64,000 bases of DNA from Streptosporangium brasiliense (GCF_030811595.1 NZ_JAUSRB010000002.1:2294001-2358000), one strand, 5' to 3'; shown: positions 37,467-46,744, counted from the stretch's first letter. Program-made: numbers and translations. Notes: generated by a model not told the origin, from the sequence alone.

Positions 37467-39113
37467 CTAATCGCCGGCGAGCACGTCGTCCGCGTCGATG
37501 ATCTGATAGGCGTAGCCCTGTTCGGCCAGGAACCGCTGCCGGTGCGCGGCGAACTCCTGGTCGACCGTGTCCCGGCTGACCACCGAGTAGAAGCGGGCCC
37601 CGCCCCCGCCGGACTTGGGCCGCAGCACGCGGCCGAGCCGCTGCGCCTCCTCCTGACGTGATCCGAAGGTGCCGGAGACCTGGATGGCCACCGCCGCCTC
37701 CGGCAGGTCGATGGAGAAGTTGGCGACCTTGGAGACGACCAGGACCTGGATCTCCTTGTCGCGGAACGCCTGGAACAGCCGCTCCCGCTCCTTGACCTTC
37801 GTCTCGCCCTTGATCACCGGTGCGTTCAGGTGCTCGCCCAGCTCGTCGAGCTGGTCGATGTACTGGCCGATCACCAGCACCTGATCGTCCGGGTGCCGCC
37901 GGACCAGCGCCTCGGTCACCCGGCTCTTGGACGGCGTGGTCGCGCAGAACCGGTAGCGCTCCTCGGACTCGGCCATCGCGTAGGCCAGCCGCTCGTCGTC
38001 GGTCAGGGTCACCCGGACCTCGACGCAGTCGGCCGGGGCGATCCAGCCCTGGTTCTCCATCTCCTTCCACGGCGCGTCGTAGCGCTTGGGGCCGATCAGG
38101 GAGAACACGTCGCCCTCCCGGCCGTCCTCGCGCACGAGCGTCGCGGTCAGCCCCACCCGCCGCCGGGCCTGCAGGTCGGCGGTCATCCGGAAGATCGGCG
38201 CGGGCAGCAGGTGCACCTCGTCGTAGACCACCAGACCCCAGTCGCGGGCGTCGAACAGCTCCAGATGGCGGTAGACGCCCTGCCTGCGGGTCGTCATCAC
38301 CTGGTAGGTGGCGATGGTGACCGGCCGGATCTCCTTCTTGGTGCCGGTGTATTCGCCGATCTCGTCCTCGGTCAGCGAGGTCCGCTTGATCAGCTCCTGC
38401 TTCCACTGGTGCGCCGAGACCGTGTTGGTCACCAGGATCAGCGTCGTCGCCTTGGCGTGCGACATCGCCGCCGCGCCCACGACCGTCTTGCCCGCCCCGC
38501 AGGGGAGCACGACCACGCCCGAGCCGCCGTGCCAGAACGCCTCGGCGGCCTCGCGCTGGTAGGGGCGCAGCTCCCAGCCGTCTTCGGTCAGCGTGATCGG
38601 GTGGTGCTCGCCGTCGACGTATCCGGCCAGGTCCTCGGCCGGCCATCCCAGCTTGAGCAGGTGCTGCTTGATGTTGCCGCGCTCGCTCGGATGCACCGCC
38701 ACCGCGTCGGCGTCCAGCCGCTCGCCCAGCAGCGGTTGGATCTTCTTGGAGCGCAGCACCTCCTCCAGCACGGCCCGGTCGGTGCTGGTCAGGACGAGCC
38801 CGTGGACGGGATGCTTCTCCAGGCGGAGCCTGCCGTAGCGGGCCATGGTCTCGGCTATGTCGACCAGCAGCGCGTGCGGCACCGGGTAGCGGCTGTGGCC
38901 GATCAGCGCGTCGACCACCTGCTCGGCGTCGTGCCCGGCGGCCCGCGCGTTCCACAGCGCCAGCGGGGTGATCCGGTAGGTGTGCACGTGCTCGGGAGCG
39001 CGCTCCAGCTCGGCGAAGGGCGCGATCGCCTTGCGGCACTCGTCGGCCTTGTCGTGGTCGACTTCGAGCAGCAGGGTCTTGTCGGATTGGACGATCAATG
39101 GTCCGTCAGTCAA
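37467..39113 (-). CDS. XPB/Rad25-like DNA repair helicase
   Basis: 548 residues from a TTG at 39113, with AAGGGAG 6 nt upstream. The N-terminus then becomes MTDGPLIVQSDK, usual for this family; upstream codons have no signal. Walker A is LPCGAGKT (203-210), the DEVH box is 298-301, the XPB-specific RED motif is Arg328-Glu329-Asp330, and motif VI is QRLGRVLRPK (491-500). It is a bacterial homologue of the TFIIH helicase XPB, an SF2 3'-5' translocase for DNA opening. The conserved neighbour at 40039-42405 may be a partner. Confidence 0.92.
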   Translation of the reverse strand: MTDGPLIVQSDKTLLLEVDHDKADECRKAIAPFAELERAPEHVHTYRITPLALWNARAAGHDAEQVVDALIGHSRYPVPHALLVDIAETMARYGRLRLEKHPVHGLVLTSTDRAVLEEVLRSKKIQPLLGERLDADAVAVHPSERGNIKQHLLKLGWPAEDLAGYVDGEHHPITLTEDGWELRPYQREAAEAFWHGGSGVVVLPCGAGKTVVGAAAMSHAKATTLILVTNTVSAHQWKQELIKRTSLTEDEIGEYTGTKKEIRPVTIATYQVMTTRRQGVYRHLELFDARDWGLVVYDEVHLLPAPIFRMTADLQARRRVGLTATLVREDGREGDVFSLIGPKRYDAPWKEMENQGWIAPADCVEVRVTLTDDERLAYAMAESEERYRFCATTPSKSRVTEALVRRHPDDQVLVIGQYIDQLDELGEHLNAPVIKGETKVKERERLFQAFRDKEIQVLVVSKVANFSIDLPEAAVAIQVSGTFGSRQEEAQRLGRVLRPKSGGGGARFYSVVSRDTVDQEFAAHRQRFLAEQGYAYQIIDADDVLAGD

Positions 39114-39171
39114 AGACTTCTCCCTTGTGTACGGCCGGCGAGCCCATGGTGACACTCGCACGGGGATCCGC

Positions 39172-39189
39172 CGGGCCGTTCCCGGCCCG
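39172..39189 (-). terminator. Short hairpin after the YGQ-rich gene
   Basis: CGGGCCG, loop TTCC, CGGCCCG; 58 nt past the stop at 39247. Modest support. Confidence 0.45.
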
Positions 39190-39246
39190 TCGTCCCCCGC
39201 TCCGTATGTCCAACAGAGATGAGCCTCCTGACAGTCCCTGACCGGC

Positions 39247-39855
39247 TCAGCTGTCGAAGGCGCCGTTGACGCCCGCGACGATGAAGGCGCCGATGCCCAG
39301 GACGACCAGCGCGACGTTGATGCCGATGCCGATCCAGGTCCACTTGAGAAGGTTCCGCGCGCTCTGGGGGTCGTTCTCGACCTTGCCCAGCGCGATACCG
39401 GACATGATGGCCCCGGCGATGCCGCCCAGGCTGACGTAGCAGCTCAGGGCCAGCACGATGCTGATGACGAGCGCGACGATCGCGTGGGTCCGGACGCCGT
39501 CGTTGTTCTGGCGCGGCGGGGTCGGGTAACCGTAGCCCGGCTGCCCGTAGCTCTGCCCGTAGGGCGACTCGCCGTAGCCCTGTCCGTAGCCCTGTCCGTA
39601 GCCCTGGGCCGGCTCGCCGTAGGTCGGCTGCCCGTAGCCCTGGGCCGGCTCGCCGTAGGTCGGCTGTCCGTAACCCTGTCCCTGTCCGTAGCCCTGTCCC
39701 TGCCCGTAGTCAGGCTGCTGCCCGTAGCCCTGGCCGGACTGCTCGTGGCCGTAGGGCTGCTGGCCGTACCCGGGAGTCTGACCGGGACCCGTGCTGTAGG
39801 GGCTCTTCCAGTCGTCCGGGTTCGTGCTGGGACCTTCGGGGTTACCAGTGCTCAC
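39247..39855 (-). CDS. YGQ-rich tail, two-span membrane protein (DUF4190-like)
   Basis: 202 residues from the GTG at 39855 with GAGAG upstream. Residues about 20-115 are low-complexity Tyr/Gly/Gln/Pro repeats ([18 protein letters not shown] twice, GYGQ). After [21 protein letters not shown] comes a Gly-rich turn ([16 protein letters not shown]), then a second span [20 protein letters not shown]. The pattern fits DUF4190-like proteins with a disordered cytoplasmic head. Function is unknown. Its two DNA-helicase-like neighbours are on the same strand but are separated from it by hairpins. Confidence 0.8.
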   Translation of the reverse strand: MSTGNPEGPSTNPDDWKSPYSTGPGQTPGYGQQPYGHEQSGQGYGQQPDYGQGQGYGQGQGYGQPTYGEPAQGYGQPTYGEPAQGYGQGYGQGYGESPYGQSYGQPGYGYPTPPRQNNDGVRTHAIVALVISIVLALSCYVSLGGIAGAIMSGIALGKVENDPQSARNLLKWTWIGIGINVALVVLGIGAFIVAGVNGAFDS

Positions 39856-39896
39856 TGTGAATCTCTCGCTTCGTGTTGAGCCGGGAACATCAAGAA

Positions 39897-39908
39897 ATAT
39901 CACGATAT
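39897..39908. promoter_or_regulatory. ATATC-AC-GATAT palindrome upstream of the YGQ-rich gene
   Basis: A 12-bp palindrome 42 nt before the GTG. It shares ATATCRCGATA with the palindrome at 7230-7240 in front of the DUF1707 gene, which suggests a common regulator. Confidence 0.4.
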
Positions 39909-39952
39909 GGGGCTTGTGCCGTGTGTCACAGCCGTATCCGGCGGGACCGGAC

Positions 39953-39970
39953 CGCGGGGGAATCCCCGCG
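39953..39970 (-). terminator. Hairpin after the helicase-C-like gene
   Basis: CGCGGGG, loop GAAT, CCCCGCG; 69 nt past the stop at 40039. Confidence 0.5.
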
Positions 39971-40038
39971 TCCCGGCGGGCGACGGAGCCCTCCGCGTGC
40001 GCGGTTGAGGCCGAGGATCCGCGTGTGTGGGGCTCCCC

Positions 40039-42405
40039 TCAGTTGATGTCGGCGATGCCGGTGATGCGGTGCAGGGCGAAGCGGTGCACCGCCGCCCGGG
40101 TCTCGTCGTAGGCGGTGAGATAGCCGCCCTCCATCCGGGCGGGTTCGAGGATCCGGCTGGTGGCGTTGCCCTGGGAGTCGAGGTAGCCGATCCAGACCTG
40201 GGAGCCCTGCCGGATGGCCTCGCGCAGCGCGACGATGGTGGCGGTCGCGGGGGAGCGGGGCACCTGGCCGGAGGGGGCGTCCACCGGGGCGCGGCGCGCC
40301 TGATACGCGGCGTCGCCGGCGCGGACGGCACGGACGGCCGCCGCCACGACCTCGGCCTCCAGGCCGTTGAACGTGGCCGAGGAGCGGATGATGGGCTGAC
40401 CGTCGGTCCGGCGGACGTCGAGCTGGGTGATGATCACGTCGCCGTCCAGTGACTCGGCGGCCGGGGCGTAGCCCATCGCGCGCAGTGAGTCGACCAGCGT
40501 CGGCCGGGACGTCTTGGAGGCGATCACGGTGGGGGCGAGCCGGCGCAGCCGCAGCGGGAGGGCCCGCCTGTCGGCCATCACCTCATCCAACAGTGAGGGG
40601 TCGTCGCAGCGCACGTAGGCGCTCGCCGTGCCGACGCGCATCCGGCCGTGCCGGCGGGCCACATCCGTGACCAGGTAGCTGAGTGGCTGCGGGACGGGCG
40701 TGGCGGAGTGTCGCTCCAGCATGGCCAGCATCTCGTCGGCGCTCTGCCCCGCGTCGAGCGCCCGCCGGATCGAGCGCTCGTCGAAGCGGTAGACCGTCGC
40801 GCCGCCGGTGGACTCCACCTCGGCCGCCAGCCCCAGCCACCGCCGCAGGTCGCTGGTGAGCGGGCCGGGGGCGACGGCGGTCAGGTCGGCCTGGAGGAGC
40901 ACGTGGTCGAGCGGCTCCGGCAGCAGCGGGGCCAGGATCTGGCCCGCCGACAGCGCGCGGTCGCCGCCGGGCAGCAGGGCGCGGCCGTGGTCGACGATCG
41001 CGCCGAGGCCGGTGACCCCGATCTGCTCGGCCTCGCGCAGCGTGAACTCCACGAGCTGGTCGCGGTGGCCGCCGCGGCGGCGGGGCTGCTCCCAGGCCAG
41101 CCGCTCACGCACCGACTCTGAGGTGGGCGCCAGGCCGGGACCGGCGACGGCGAGCATGCCCAGGGTGGTGGTGCGGACCTCGGCGGCGGCCGAGCGGCGC
41201 AGGTCGGGGTGGAGGGCGTTGAGCAGCCGGTCGCGCTCGTCGCGTTCGCCGATGACTCCCGGCACCCGGTCCATGGTGAGCCAGGTCGTGGCCAGCACCG
41301 TCCAGCGGTCCTCGGTGCCCTTGACCCGCCAGCCGTCATAGGCCGGGGTGGGCAGCCAGTCGCCGTCCACCGCGCCGCTGGCGGCCACCAGCCCGGCCGC
41401 GTGGGCCACTTCGACGATCAGCCCGGCGACCCACTCGGGGACGTCGAGCAGGACCGCGGCCCGCTTCAGGTCGCGTACGGCCAGGCCGCCGCTGCGGAGC
41501 ACGCCGGGCGGGTCGACGCTCCACCGCTCGCACAGCTCCTCCACCGCGCGGGTGAAGGTGAACGCCTGTCCCGCGGCCGTGCGGCCGGCGAGCCCCTGGT
41601 CGCGGACGGTGCCGTCGAGCGCGGGCGGGACCGGGGAGAGGTCCTGGTGGATCCGGCCGCCGCGCAGGAACAGGCCGACCTCGCGGGGCAGGACGACGGT
41701 CTCCTCGCCGGTGGCGCCGAGCAGGGCGCGCGAGAGCAGCTGCTCGATCGGCGACTGGGCGGTGGCGGTCCGGACCTCCCGGCGCGCGTTGGGCACCCGG
41801 CCGCTGGCGGGCCCCCAGGCCAGCTCGTTGAGCGCGGACCGGGCCTGCGGCGAGACGTCCTGGATCAGCCGTCCGACGACCTCGGGGTCGCCGAGCAGAT
41901 CGGCGAGGGCCTCCTTGGTGGCGCCGTCGCCGCCGATGTCGTGGACCAGCTCGGCCAGGCGCTCGGCGGGGTGGTGCCTGAACACCTCCGTCGCCGGCGG
42001 GCCGAGCCCCGCGGGCGCCTCCAGGACCTCGCGCACGCCGGGGGCCGGGGCCAGCGCCTTGTCGGGACCGTAGACCAGGGCCAGGGTCCGCAGCCGTTCG
42101 ACCGTCTCCTTGAGCGCGGCCGGGAGCGCCGGCTCCGCCCCCGCCCGCAGCGCGCGGGCCGTCTGGGAGCGCAGCGTCCGGTAGGCGAGGGGCGACGGGA
42201 GCACGGCCAGCGTCTCGATGACCGACAGCGTGAACAGGTCGAGCCTGTCGAGCACGCGGCCGATCGCCGACGGGCTGCTCGCCCGCCCGGCCAGCCCTTC
42301 GAGGTGCGCCGGGACCGGGGTGATGAGCTCGGGTCGCACGGCGACGAGAGCCCGTAACTGGTCATCGCTCCGGCCGCGCAGCCACTCGGTGAACTCCGTG
42401 CTCAT
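40039..42405 (-). CDS. Helicase-C-terminal-domain (Helicase_C_3) DNA-binding-like protein
   Basis: 788 residues starting MSTEFTEWLRGRSDDQLRALVAVRPEL, the usual opening of this actinobacterial family. It has no Walker A or DEAD-type box. The middle resembles winged-helix repeats (FTLSVIETLAVLPSPLAYRTL; ALADLLGDPEVVGRLI). The region from about 480 on matches the XPB-like C-terminal helicase-associated domain (LPEPLDHVLLQADLTAVAPGPL...). The end (WIGYLDSQGNATSRILEPARMEGGYLTAYDE) is a WYL-like beta domain that may bind a ligand or nucleic acid. It is probably a non-catalytic partner of XPB, which is inference. Confidence 0.82.
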   Translation of the reverse strand: MSTEFTEWLRGRSDDQLRALVAVRPELITPVPAHLEGLAGRASSPSAIGRVLDRLDLFTLSVIETLAVLPSPLAYRTLRSQTARALRAGAEPALPAALKETVERLRTLALVYGPDKALAPAPGVREVLEAPAGLGPPATEVFRHHPAERLAELVHDIGGDGATKEALADLLGDPEVVGRLIQDVSPQARSALNELAWGPASGRVPNARREVRTATAQSPIEQLLSRALLGATGEETVVLPREVGLFLRGGRIHQDLSPVPPALDGTVRDQGLAGRTAAGQAFTFTRAVEELCERWSVDPPGVLRSGGLAVRDLKRAAVLLDVPEWVAGLIVEVAHAAGLVAASGAVDGDWLPTPAYDGWRVKGTEDRWTVLATTWLTMDRVPGVIGERDERDRLLNALHPDLRRSAAAEVRTTTLGMLAVAGPGLAPTSESVRERLAWEQPRRRGGHRDQLVEFTLREAEQIGVTGLGAIVDHGRALLPGGDRALSAGQILAPLLPEPLDHVLLQADLTAVAPGPLTSDLRRWLGLAAEVESTGGATVYRFDERSIRRALDAGQSADEMLAMLERHSATPVPQPLSYLVTDVARRHGRMRVGTASAYVRCDDPSLLDEVMADRRALPLRLRRLAPTVIASKTSRPTLVDSLRAMGYAPAAESLDGDVIITQLDVRRTDGQPIIRSSATFNGLEAEVVAAAVRAVRAGDAAYQARRAPVDAPSGQVPRSPATATIVALREAIRQGSQVWIGYLDSQGNATSRILEPARMEGGYLTAYDETRAAVHRFALHRITGIADIN

Positions 42406-42570
42406 TCCGTCAATGGTAGGAGGCCTTACCGACAGAGCGGGGCCCGGGGAAAACCCGTTCCCGGGCGGTAGGCCGCGCGGGGCCCCAGGTGATCACCACG
42501 GGGTCCCCCGTGGGCGCTGGTGGGGGACCCTCCCGAGGCCCGGAACGGGGCAGGCCGGGGCGGGCTCCTC

Positions 42571-42702
42571 CGCGGTCCGGCCGTACGGCTCTCCATGGTC
42601 CGATCTCCATGGTCCGGATGCATAGCTCTCCGCGGTCCGGCCGCACGGCTCTCCATGGTCCGATCTCCATGGTCCGACCGCACGGCTCTCCGCGGTCCGG
42701 CC
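42571..42702. repeat. 60-bp tandem repeat built of smaller units
   Basis: The 60-bp period is exact over about 2.2 copies (42571, 42601-42660, 42661-42702). Each unit holds smaller TCTCCATGGTCCGATC and TCTCCGCGGTCCGGCC blocks. It lies between the 3' end of the TetR gene and the start of the helicase-C gene. Nothing else is seen in 42406-42711. Confidence 0.85.
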
Positions 42703-42711
42703 GGACCGGCT

Positions 42712-43335
42712 TCAGCCGATCGCCTGGACGGCCGGGCGCGGCAGCAGGCCGAGTGCCAGCCGTACCCAGGAGCTGACGAAACGGTCGCGCTCGGCGCGTC
42801 CGGGGGGCTCGCCGACGGTCTCCTGGAAGAGCCGGTAGTGGACCACCGCGCCGCCGAGCACCGCGCCGATCCCGGGCCAGTCGAGGTCGGCCCCGGCGTA
42901 TTCGGGCTGGGCGCGGAACCACGTGGTGATCGCGTCGAACATGGGCTGCAGCAACCCCTCGCGGACGATCGCCACCAGTTCGGGGAACTGGCTCAGGTCG
43001 CGGAAGAAGACGCGCGTCAGCTCGCTCTCCTCGCGGACCTTGGCCAGCCCGGCCTTGCACAGGTGCGCCAGGCGCTCCTCGATGTCGACCGAGGGGTCGA
43101 CGGCGCTCATCTCGGTCAGGGTCTCGGCGATCTGGGCCCGGGTCCGGGCGGCGTGCTCGTTCACCGCCGCCGCCAGCACCTCGTATTTGGACTTGAAGTG
43201 CCGGTAGAGCCCGCCGGCGCCGGGGGACAGCCCGGAGGCGGCCTCGATCTCCGCCACCGAGGTCGCCGCGTAGCCTCGTTCGGCGAACAGGCGCAGGGCT
43301 TCGTCGATGATCCGCTCGCGCGTCGATCTGGTCAT
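42712..43335 (-). CDS. TetR/AcrR family transcriptional regulator
   Basis: 207 residues. The HTH is at about 5-50 (RERIIDEALRLFAERGYAATSVAEIEAASGLSPGAGGLYRHFKSKYEVL). The remaining helices form a ligand-binding dimer domain with no close match that I recognise. It is divergent from the HAD gene, a possible target along with itself. Confidence 0.92.
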   Translation of the reverse strand: MTRSTRERIIDEALRLFAERGYAATSVAEIEAASGLSPGAGGLYRHFKSKYEVLAAAVNEHAARTRAQIAETLTEMSAVDPSVDIEERLAHLCKAGLAKVREESELTRVFFRDLSQFPELVAIVREGLLQPMFDAITTWFRAQPEYAGADLDWPGIGAVLGGAVVHYRLFQETVGEPPGRAERDRFVSSWVRLALGLLPRPAVQAIG

Positions 43336-43562
43336 TTCTCTGCCGATACCTCCCCCATGACCCTATCCAGTGCCGGACATGTCGGCTCTCGGCGCGCCGG
43401 GCCGGGCCCGCGCCGGGCCGGGCCGGGTCCGTGGCAGAGCGAGCCCCGGGCGGGCGCCACCCGTACGGCGGCACAGGATTACCTCTGTTCCCCGAGATTT
43501 GGCATGCTTCGAGAGGCCGGCGGGGCGGGACTCCGCGGAGGAACGCGGAGGGATGAGGAGCG

Positions 43563-44192
43563 GTGATCGACCGAATGAGCTCGGTGGGGTTCGACCTGGA
43601 CTTGACGCTCGCGGACACGCGGGCCGGCATCGCCGCCGTCTTCGACGAGGTGGCGCTCCGTCTCGGCGTGCCCATCGACAGCGCCGCCGTGGTGGCCAGG
43701 CTGGGGCCGCCGCTGGAGTGGGAGCTGGCCAACTGGCTGCCCCAGGAGGAGATCCCCGCGGCCGCCGCCCTCTACCGGTCGCTGTATCCCTCGATCGCCG
43801 TCCCGGTCACCACCCTCATGCCGGGCGCGCGCCAGGCCGTGGCGGCCGTACGGCGGGCCGGCGGCCGGGTCATCGTGGTGACGGGCAAGAACACCTTCGA
43901 CGCGACCAGGACGGTCGAGTTCCTCGGCCTGGAGGTGGACGAGATCGCCGGAGCGGTCTTCGGCGCCGCCAAGGGCCCGGCCCTGGCGGAGTTCGGGGCG
44001 GTGGCCTATGTCGGCGATCACGTCGGCGACATCGAGGCGGCACGGGCGGCGGGCGCCGTCAGCGTGGCGGTGGCGACCGGTGGCTACCCGGCGGGAGAGC
44101 TCCGCGATTACGGGGCCGACGCGGTGCTCGGCGACCTGACCGAGTTCGCCGAGTGGTTCGACGGCTGGCGGACGCCCGCCGCGCTCGTGTAA
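43563..44192 (+). CDS. HAD family hydrolase (phosphoglycolate-phosphatase-like)
   Basis: 209 residues, GTG start with GAGGAG upstream. Motif I is VGFDLDLTLADT (Asp11, Asp13), motif II VIVVTGKN, the motif III Lys is in AAKGPAL, and motif IV is YVGDHVGDIEAAR. It has a helical cap of the PGP/Gph subfamily. The substrate is unknown. Confidence 0.9.
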   Translation: MIDRMSSVGFDLDLTLADTRAGIAAVFDEVALRLGVPIDSAAVVARLGPPLEWELANWLPQEEIPAAAALYRSLYPSIAVPVTTLMPGARQAVAAVRRAGGRVIVVTGKNTFDATRTVEFLGLEVDEIAGAVFGAAKGPALAEFGAVAYVGDHVGDIEAARAAGAVSVAVATGGYPAGELRDYGADAVLGDLTEFAEWFDGWRTPAALV

Positions 44193-44234
44193 TTCAGTCC
44201 CGATTAGCAGTCTGATTAGCACTGGTGTAATTCA
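44187..44234. repeat. Nested direct repeats upstream of the second cold-shock gene
   Basis: GTGTAATTCA occurs at 44187-44196 and 44225-44234. Between them GATTAGCA occurs at 44202-44209 and 44214-44221. The first copy includes the HAD stop codon. An AT-rich island in a GC-rich genome and the only sequence between the two genes, it is probably promoter or operator. Confidence 0.6.
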
Positions 44235-44320
44235 AAGCCGTTTAGACGGTCGCCCTCGGCCTCCGCTGGGCATAATCTACATCCATTCCTTTTCACGACA
44301 GTCTGAACGAGGTCACCCCT

Positions 44321-44719
44321 GTGCCGAGTGGCAAGGTCAAGTGGTACGACGCCGACAAGGGTTTCGGCTTCCTCACCCGCGACGACGGCGGTGAGGTCTT
44401 CGTGCATTCTTCCGCGCTGCCCGGTGGCGTGGACTCCCTCAAGCCGGGCCAGAAGGTCGAGTTCGGCGTCGCCGAGGGACGCCGCGGCCAGCAGGCGCTC
44501 TCGGTCCGCGTGATCGACCAGCCCCCCACGTTGGCCAAGGCCGCCAAGCCGAAGGGCAAGCGCAAGAAGCCCGACGAGATGGTCGTCATCGTGGAGGACC
44601 TGATCAAGCTCCTGGACGCGGTCTCCACCTCTTATCAGAAGGGCAAGCACCCCGAGGCCGTGCACGCCAAGAAGATCGCCGCCGTGCTCCGCGCCGTGGC
44701 GGACGACCTGGACGACTGA
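44321..44719 (+). CDS. Cold-shock domain protein with C-terminal extension
   Basis: 132 residues, GTG start. The CSD is residues 1-66: GKVKWYDADKGFGFLTRDDG holds RNP1 (KGFGFL), and VFVHSSALP is RNP2. A Lys-rich linker (KPKGKRKKPDE) then joins a helical extension (about 86-132: VVIVEDLIKLLDAV...AAVLRAVADDLDD). Such extended Csp proteins are common in actinobacteria beside the classical 67-residue form. It binds nucleic acid; the extension may dimerise or recruit a partner. Confidence 0.92.
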   Translation: MPSGKVKWYDADKGFGFLTRDDGGEVFVHSSALPGGVDSLKPGQKVEFGVAEGRRGQQALSVRVIDQPPTLAKAAKPKGKRKKPDEMVVIVEDLIKLLDAVSTSYQKGKHPEAVHAKKIAAVLRAVADDLDD

Positions 44720-44761
44720 TCCTGACGGCAGGCCCGGACAGCAGGTGAGCGACCCCCGCGG

Positions 44762-46363
44762 CTAGCCGTGGGGGTTGGTCAGCGGCTTGGTCCGCCGCTC
44801 CGTCGGGGGGTCCTCGCGCCGCACGACCGCGGTGGTCGTCCCCGCCGGCTCCGGCCGGTGCCGCTCCCGGGGAGCCGGGGAGCGCCCGTCGAGGTCGGCC
44901 GGATCCTCGGGGTCGCCGGAGCCGTCGGAGGCGGCGGTCCGGGCGGCCTCGACCCGGGCGTCCCTCGCGCGGGCCACCGCGCGCCGCCGTACCAGCAGCC
45001 AGCCGAGCGAGCCCCCCAGCGCCGCGGCCATCACCGCGAGTCCGGCCGGCCCGTCGGCGAACAGCGACAGCAGCAGGCCGGCCAGCCCGCCGAGCACCCA
45101 GGCGACCTGCAGGAACGCCTCCACCACGCCGAAGGTGGACGAGCGCACCTCCTCGCCGATCTCACGCTGCACGATCGCGTCCAGGGCGAGCTTGCCCAGC
45201 CCCTGGGCGAACGCGGAGACCAAGGCGACGGCCACCACGCTCCACAGGTTGAACACGATCGCCGCGACCACCGTGGTCACGGCCGACAGCGCGAGGGTGA
45301 ACAGCACGATGAGCTGCGGGGAGCGGCTGCGCACCCAGGAGGCCACGGCGGTCCCGGCCAGGCCGCCGGCTCCGGCCGCCACGGCCAGCACGCCGATCGT
45401 GACCGTGGGGGCCAGTCCGGGCAGCTTCCCGTCCTGCACGAGGAAGAGCAGGTAGAACAGCAGGAACCCGGAGTAGAGGCGGATGGCCACGTTGGCCTTC
45501 ATCGCCTCGGCGACCACCGGGCCCACGTTGAGCAGGGTGCGCCAGCGAGGCGGCCGCTCACCCTCCTCCTCCAGCTCCTCCAGGTCGGGGGAGTCGACGT
45601 GACGCGGCAGCCGTACGGCCAGGACCCCCTGGAGCAGGAAGACCGCCGTCGCGCCGCGCAGCACCCACTCGGCGCCCAGCCAGGCGCTCACGCCCGCCCC
45701 GACCGGGATCGCGACACCGGCCGTGACCAGGGAGAACAGGGCCGTCCTGGCATTGGCGGTGACCAGTGAGATGTCGGCGGGCAGCACGTTCGGCGTGATC
45801 GCCGCGCGCGAGACGCTGTAGGCCTTCGACAGCACCAGCACGGCCAGCGCGGCGGGGAAGATGGTGAGCACGTCGTCCGGGACGATCGCCGCCGCCATCG
45901 CGAAGCAGAGCAGACCGCGCCCGAACAGGGTGCCCGCCATCACGAAGCGCCGGCCCGCGCGGAACCGGTCGAGGACCGGGCCGACGAACGGCGCGACCAC
46001 CACGAAGGGGATCATCGTGATCAGCAGGTAGAGGGCGACCTGACCGCGGGCCTCGTTCACCGGGAGCTTGAACAGCGTCCCGGCCAGGGCCGCGGTGACC
46101 AGCGCGTCGCCGGCGCTCTGCGTCGCGGTCAGCTCGATCAACTGGCCCAGCCCCGTGCGGCCCGCCCCCTGGGCGTGGGTCAGCCGCCGCGCGGCCCTGC
46201 CGAGCCGCCGCGTCCCGCTCGCCGCGCCGCGGCCGGCCCGCACGGTCGCCCGCCCCGTGCTCCTGCCCGCGCGCGCGGTGGCCCGTCCCGCCCCGGCGGC
46301 CGAACGGCCGATCAGACGTGAGGTCTCGCCCACTGTCTTCCGTGCCCGTTCCCACCCATTTGC
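44762..46363 (-). CDS. MFS transporter with Arg/Gly-rich N-terminal tail
   Basis: 533 residues if started at the GTG at 46363 (ANGWERARKTVGE); ATGs at 46393 and 46399 are alternatives and none has a good SD. About the first 60 residues are a basic low-complexity tail (repeats like GRATARAGRSTGRATVRAGRG). Twelve membrane spans follow, with an acidic central loop (DSPDLEELEEEGE), then a charged C-terminus. The transported compound is unknown. It converges on the cold-shock gene. Confidence 0.82.
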   Translation of the reverse strand, partial: ANGWERARKTVGETSRLIGRSAAGAGRATARAGRSTGRATVRAGRGAASGTRRLGRAARRLTHAQGAGRTGLGQLIELTATQSAGDALVTAALAGTLFKLPVNEARGQVALYLLITMIPFVVVAPFVGPVLDRFRAGRRFVMAGTLFGRGLLCFAMAAAIVPDDVLTIFPAALAVLVLSKAYSVSRAAITPNVLPADISLVTANARTALFSLVTAGVAIPVGAGVSAWLGAEWVLRGATAVFLLQGVLAVRLPRHVDSPDLEELEEEGERPPRWRTLLNVGPVVAEAMKANVAIRLYSGFLLFYLLFLVQDGKLPGLAPTVTIGVLAVAAGAGGLAGTAVASWVRSRSPQLIVLFTLALSAVTTVVAAIVFNLWSVVAVALVSAFAQGLGKLALDAIVQREIGEEVRSSTFGVVEAFLQVAWVLGGLAGLLLSLFADGPAGLAVMAAALGGSLGWLLVRRRAVARARDARVEAARTAASDGSGDPEDPADLDGRSPAPRERHRPEPAGTTTAVVRREDPPTERRTKPLTNPHG

Positions 46364-46744
46364 CACGCATCCAGTCTTACCCGATTGACTCATCCCCATG
46401 GCTGGGGCTCGGGGACCCCGCCCTTCACATCGTGGCGCTCCCGTCCCACCGGTATCGCCCGTGCGGGCCGGGCCCGCTCCGCTCCCGTCCCGGCTCCACG
46501 GGCGCCTGCCACGTCAGGTGGGCGGGAGGAGGGGCCGAGGAGTTTTTTCCGCCCCGCTAAAATCGGGGTCCGCGCCCCGCGACCCCGGTGACGGGCCGGT
46601 TGCCCGGTGCGCCGGGGCGGCGTGGTAGGGCGATACCGGTGCAGTACGCTCCGGGCATAGGTGAGAATGAACTGTGAGTCAGCGCAGCGAGCGAGCCAGA
46701 GAGCACAGCGGCCGTCGGGTTGCGAGGCCGACGGAGGAGGACTC
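46364..46744. other. 381-nt divergent intergenic region
   Basis: No gene. It contains CCCCG-CTAAAAT-CGGGG (46551-46567) and a T-run before it (GAGTTTTTTCC). The plus-strand promoter of the DUF3027 gene is probably near 46640-46680. It ends with the strong SD CGGAGGAGG. Confidence 0.45.
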
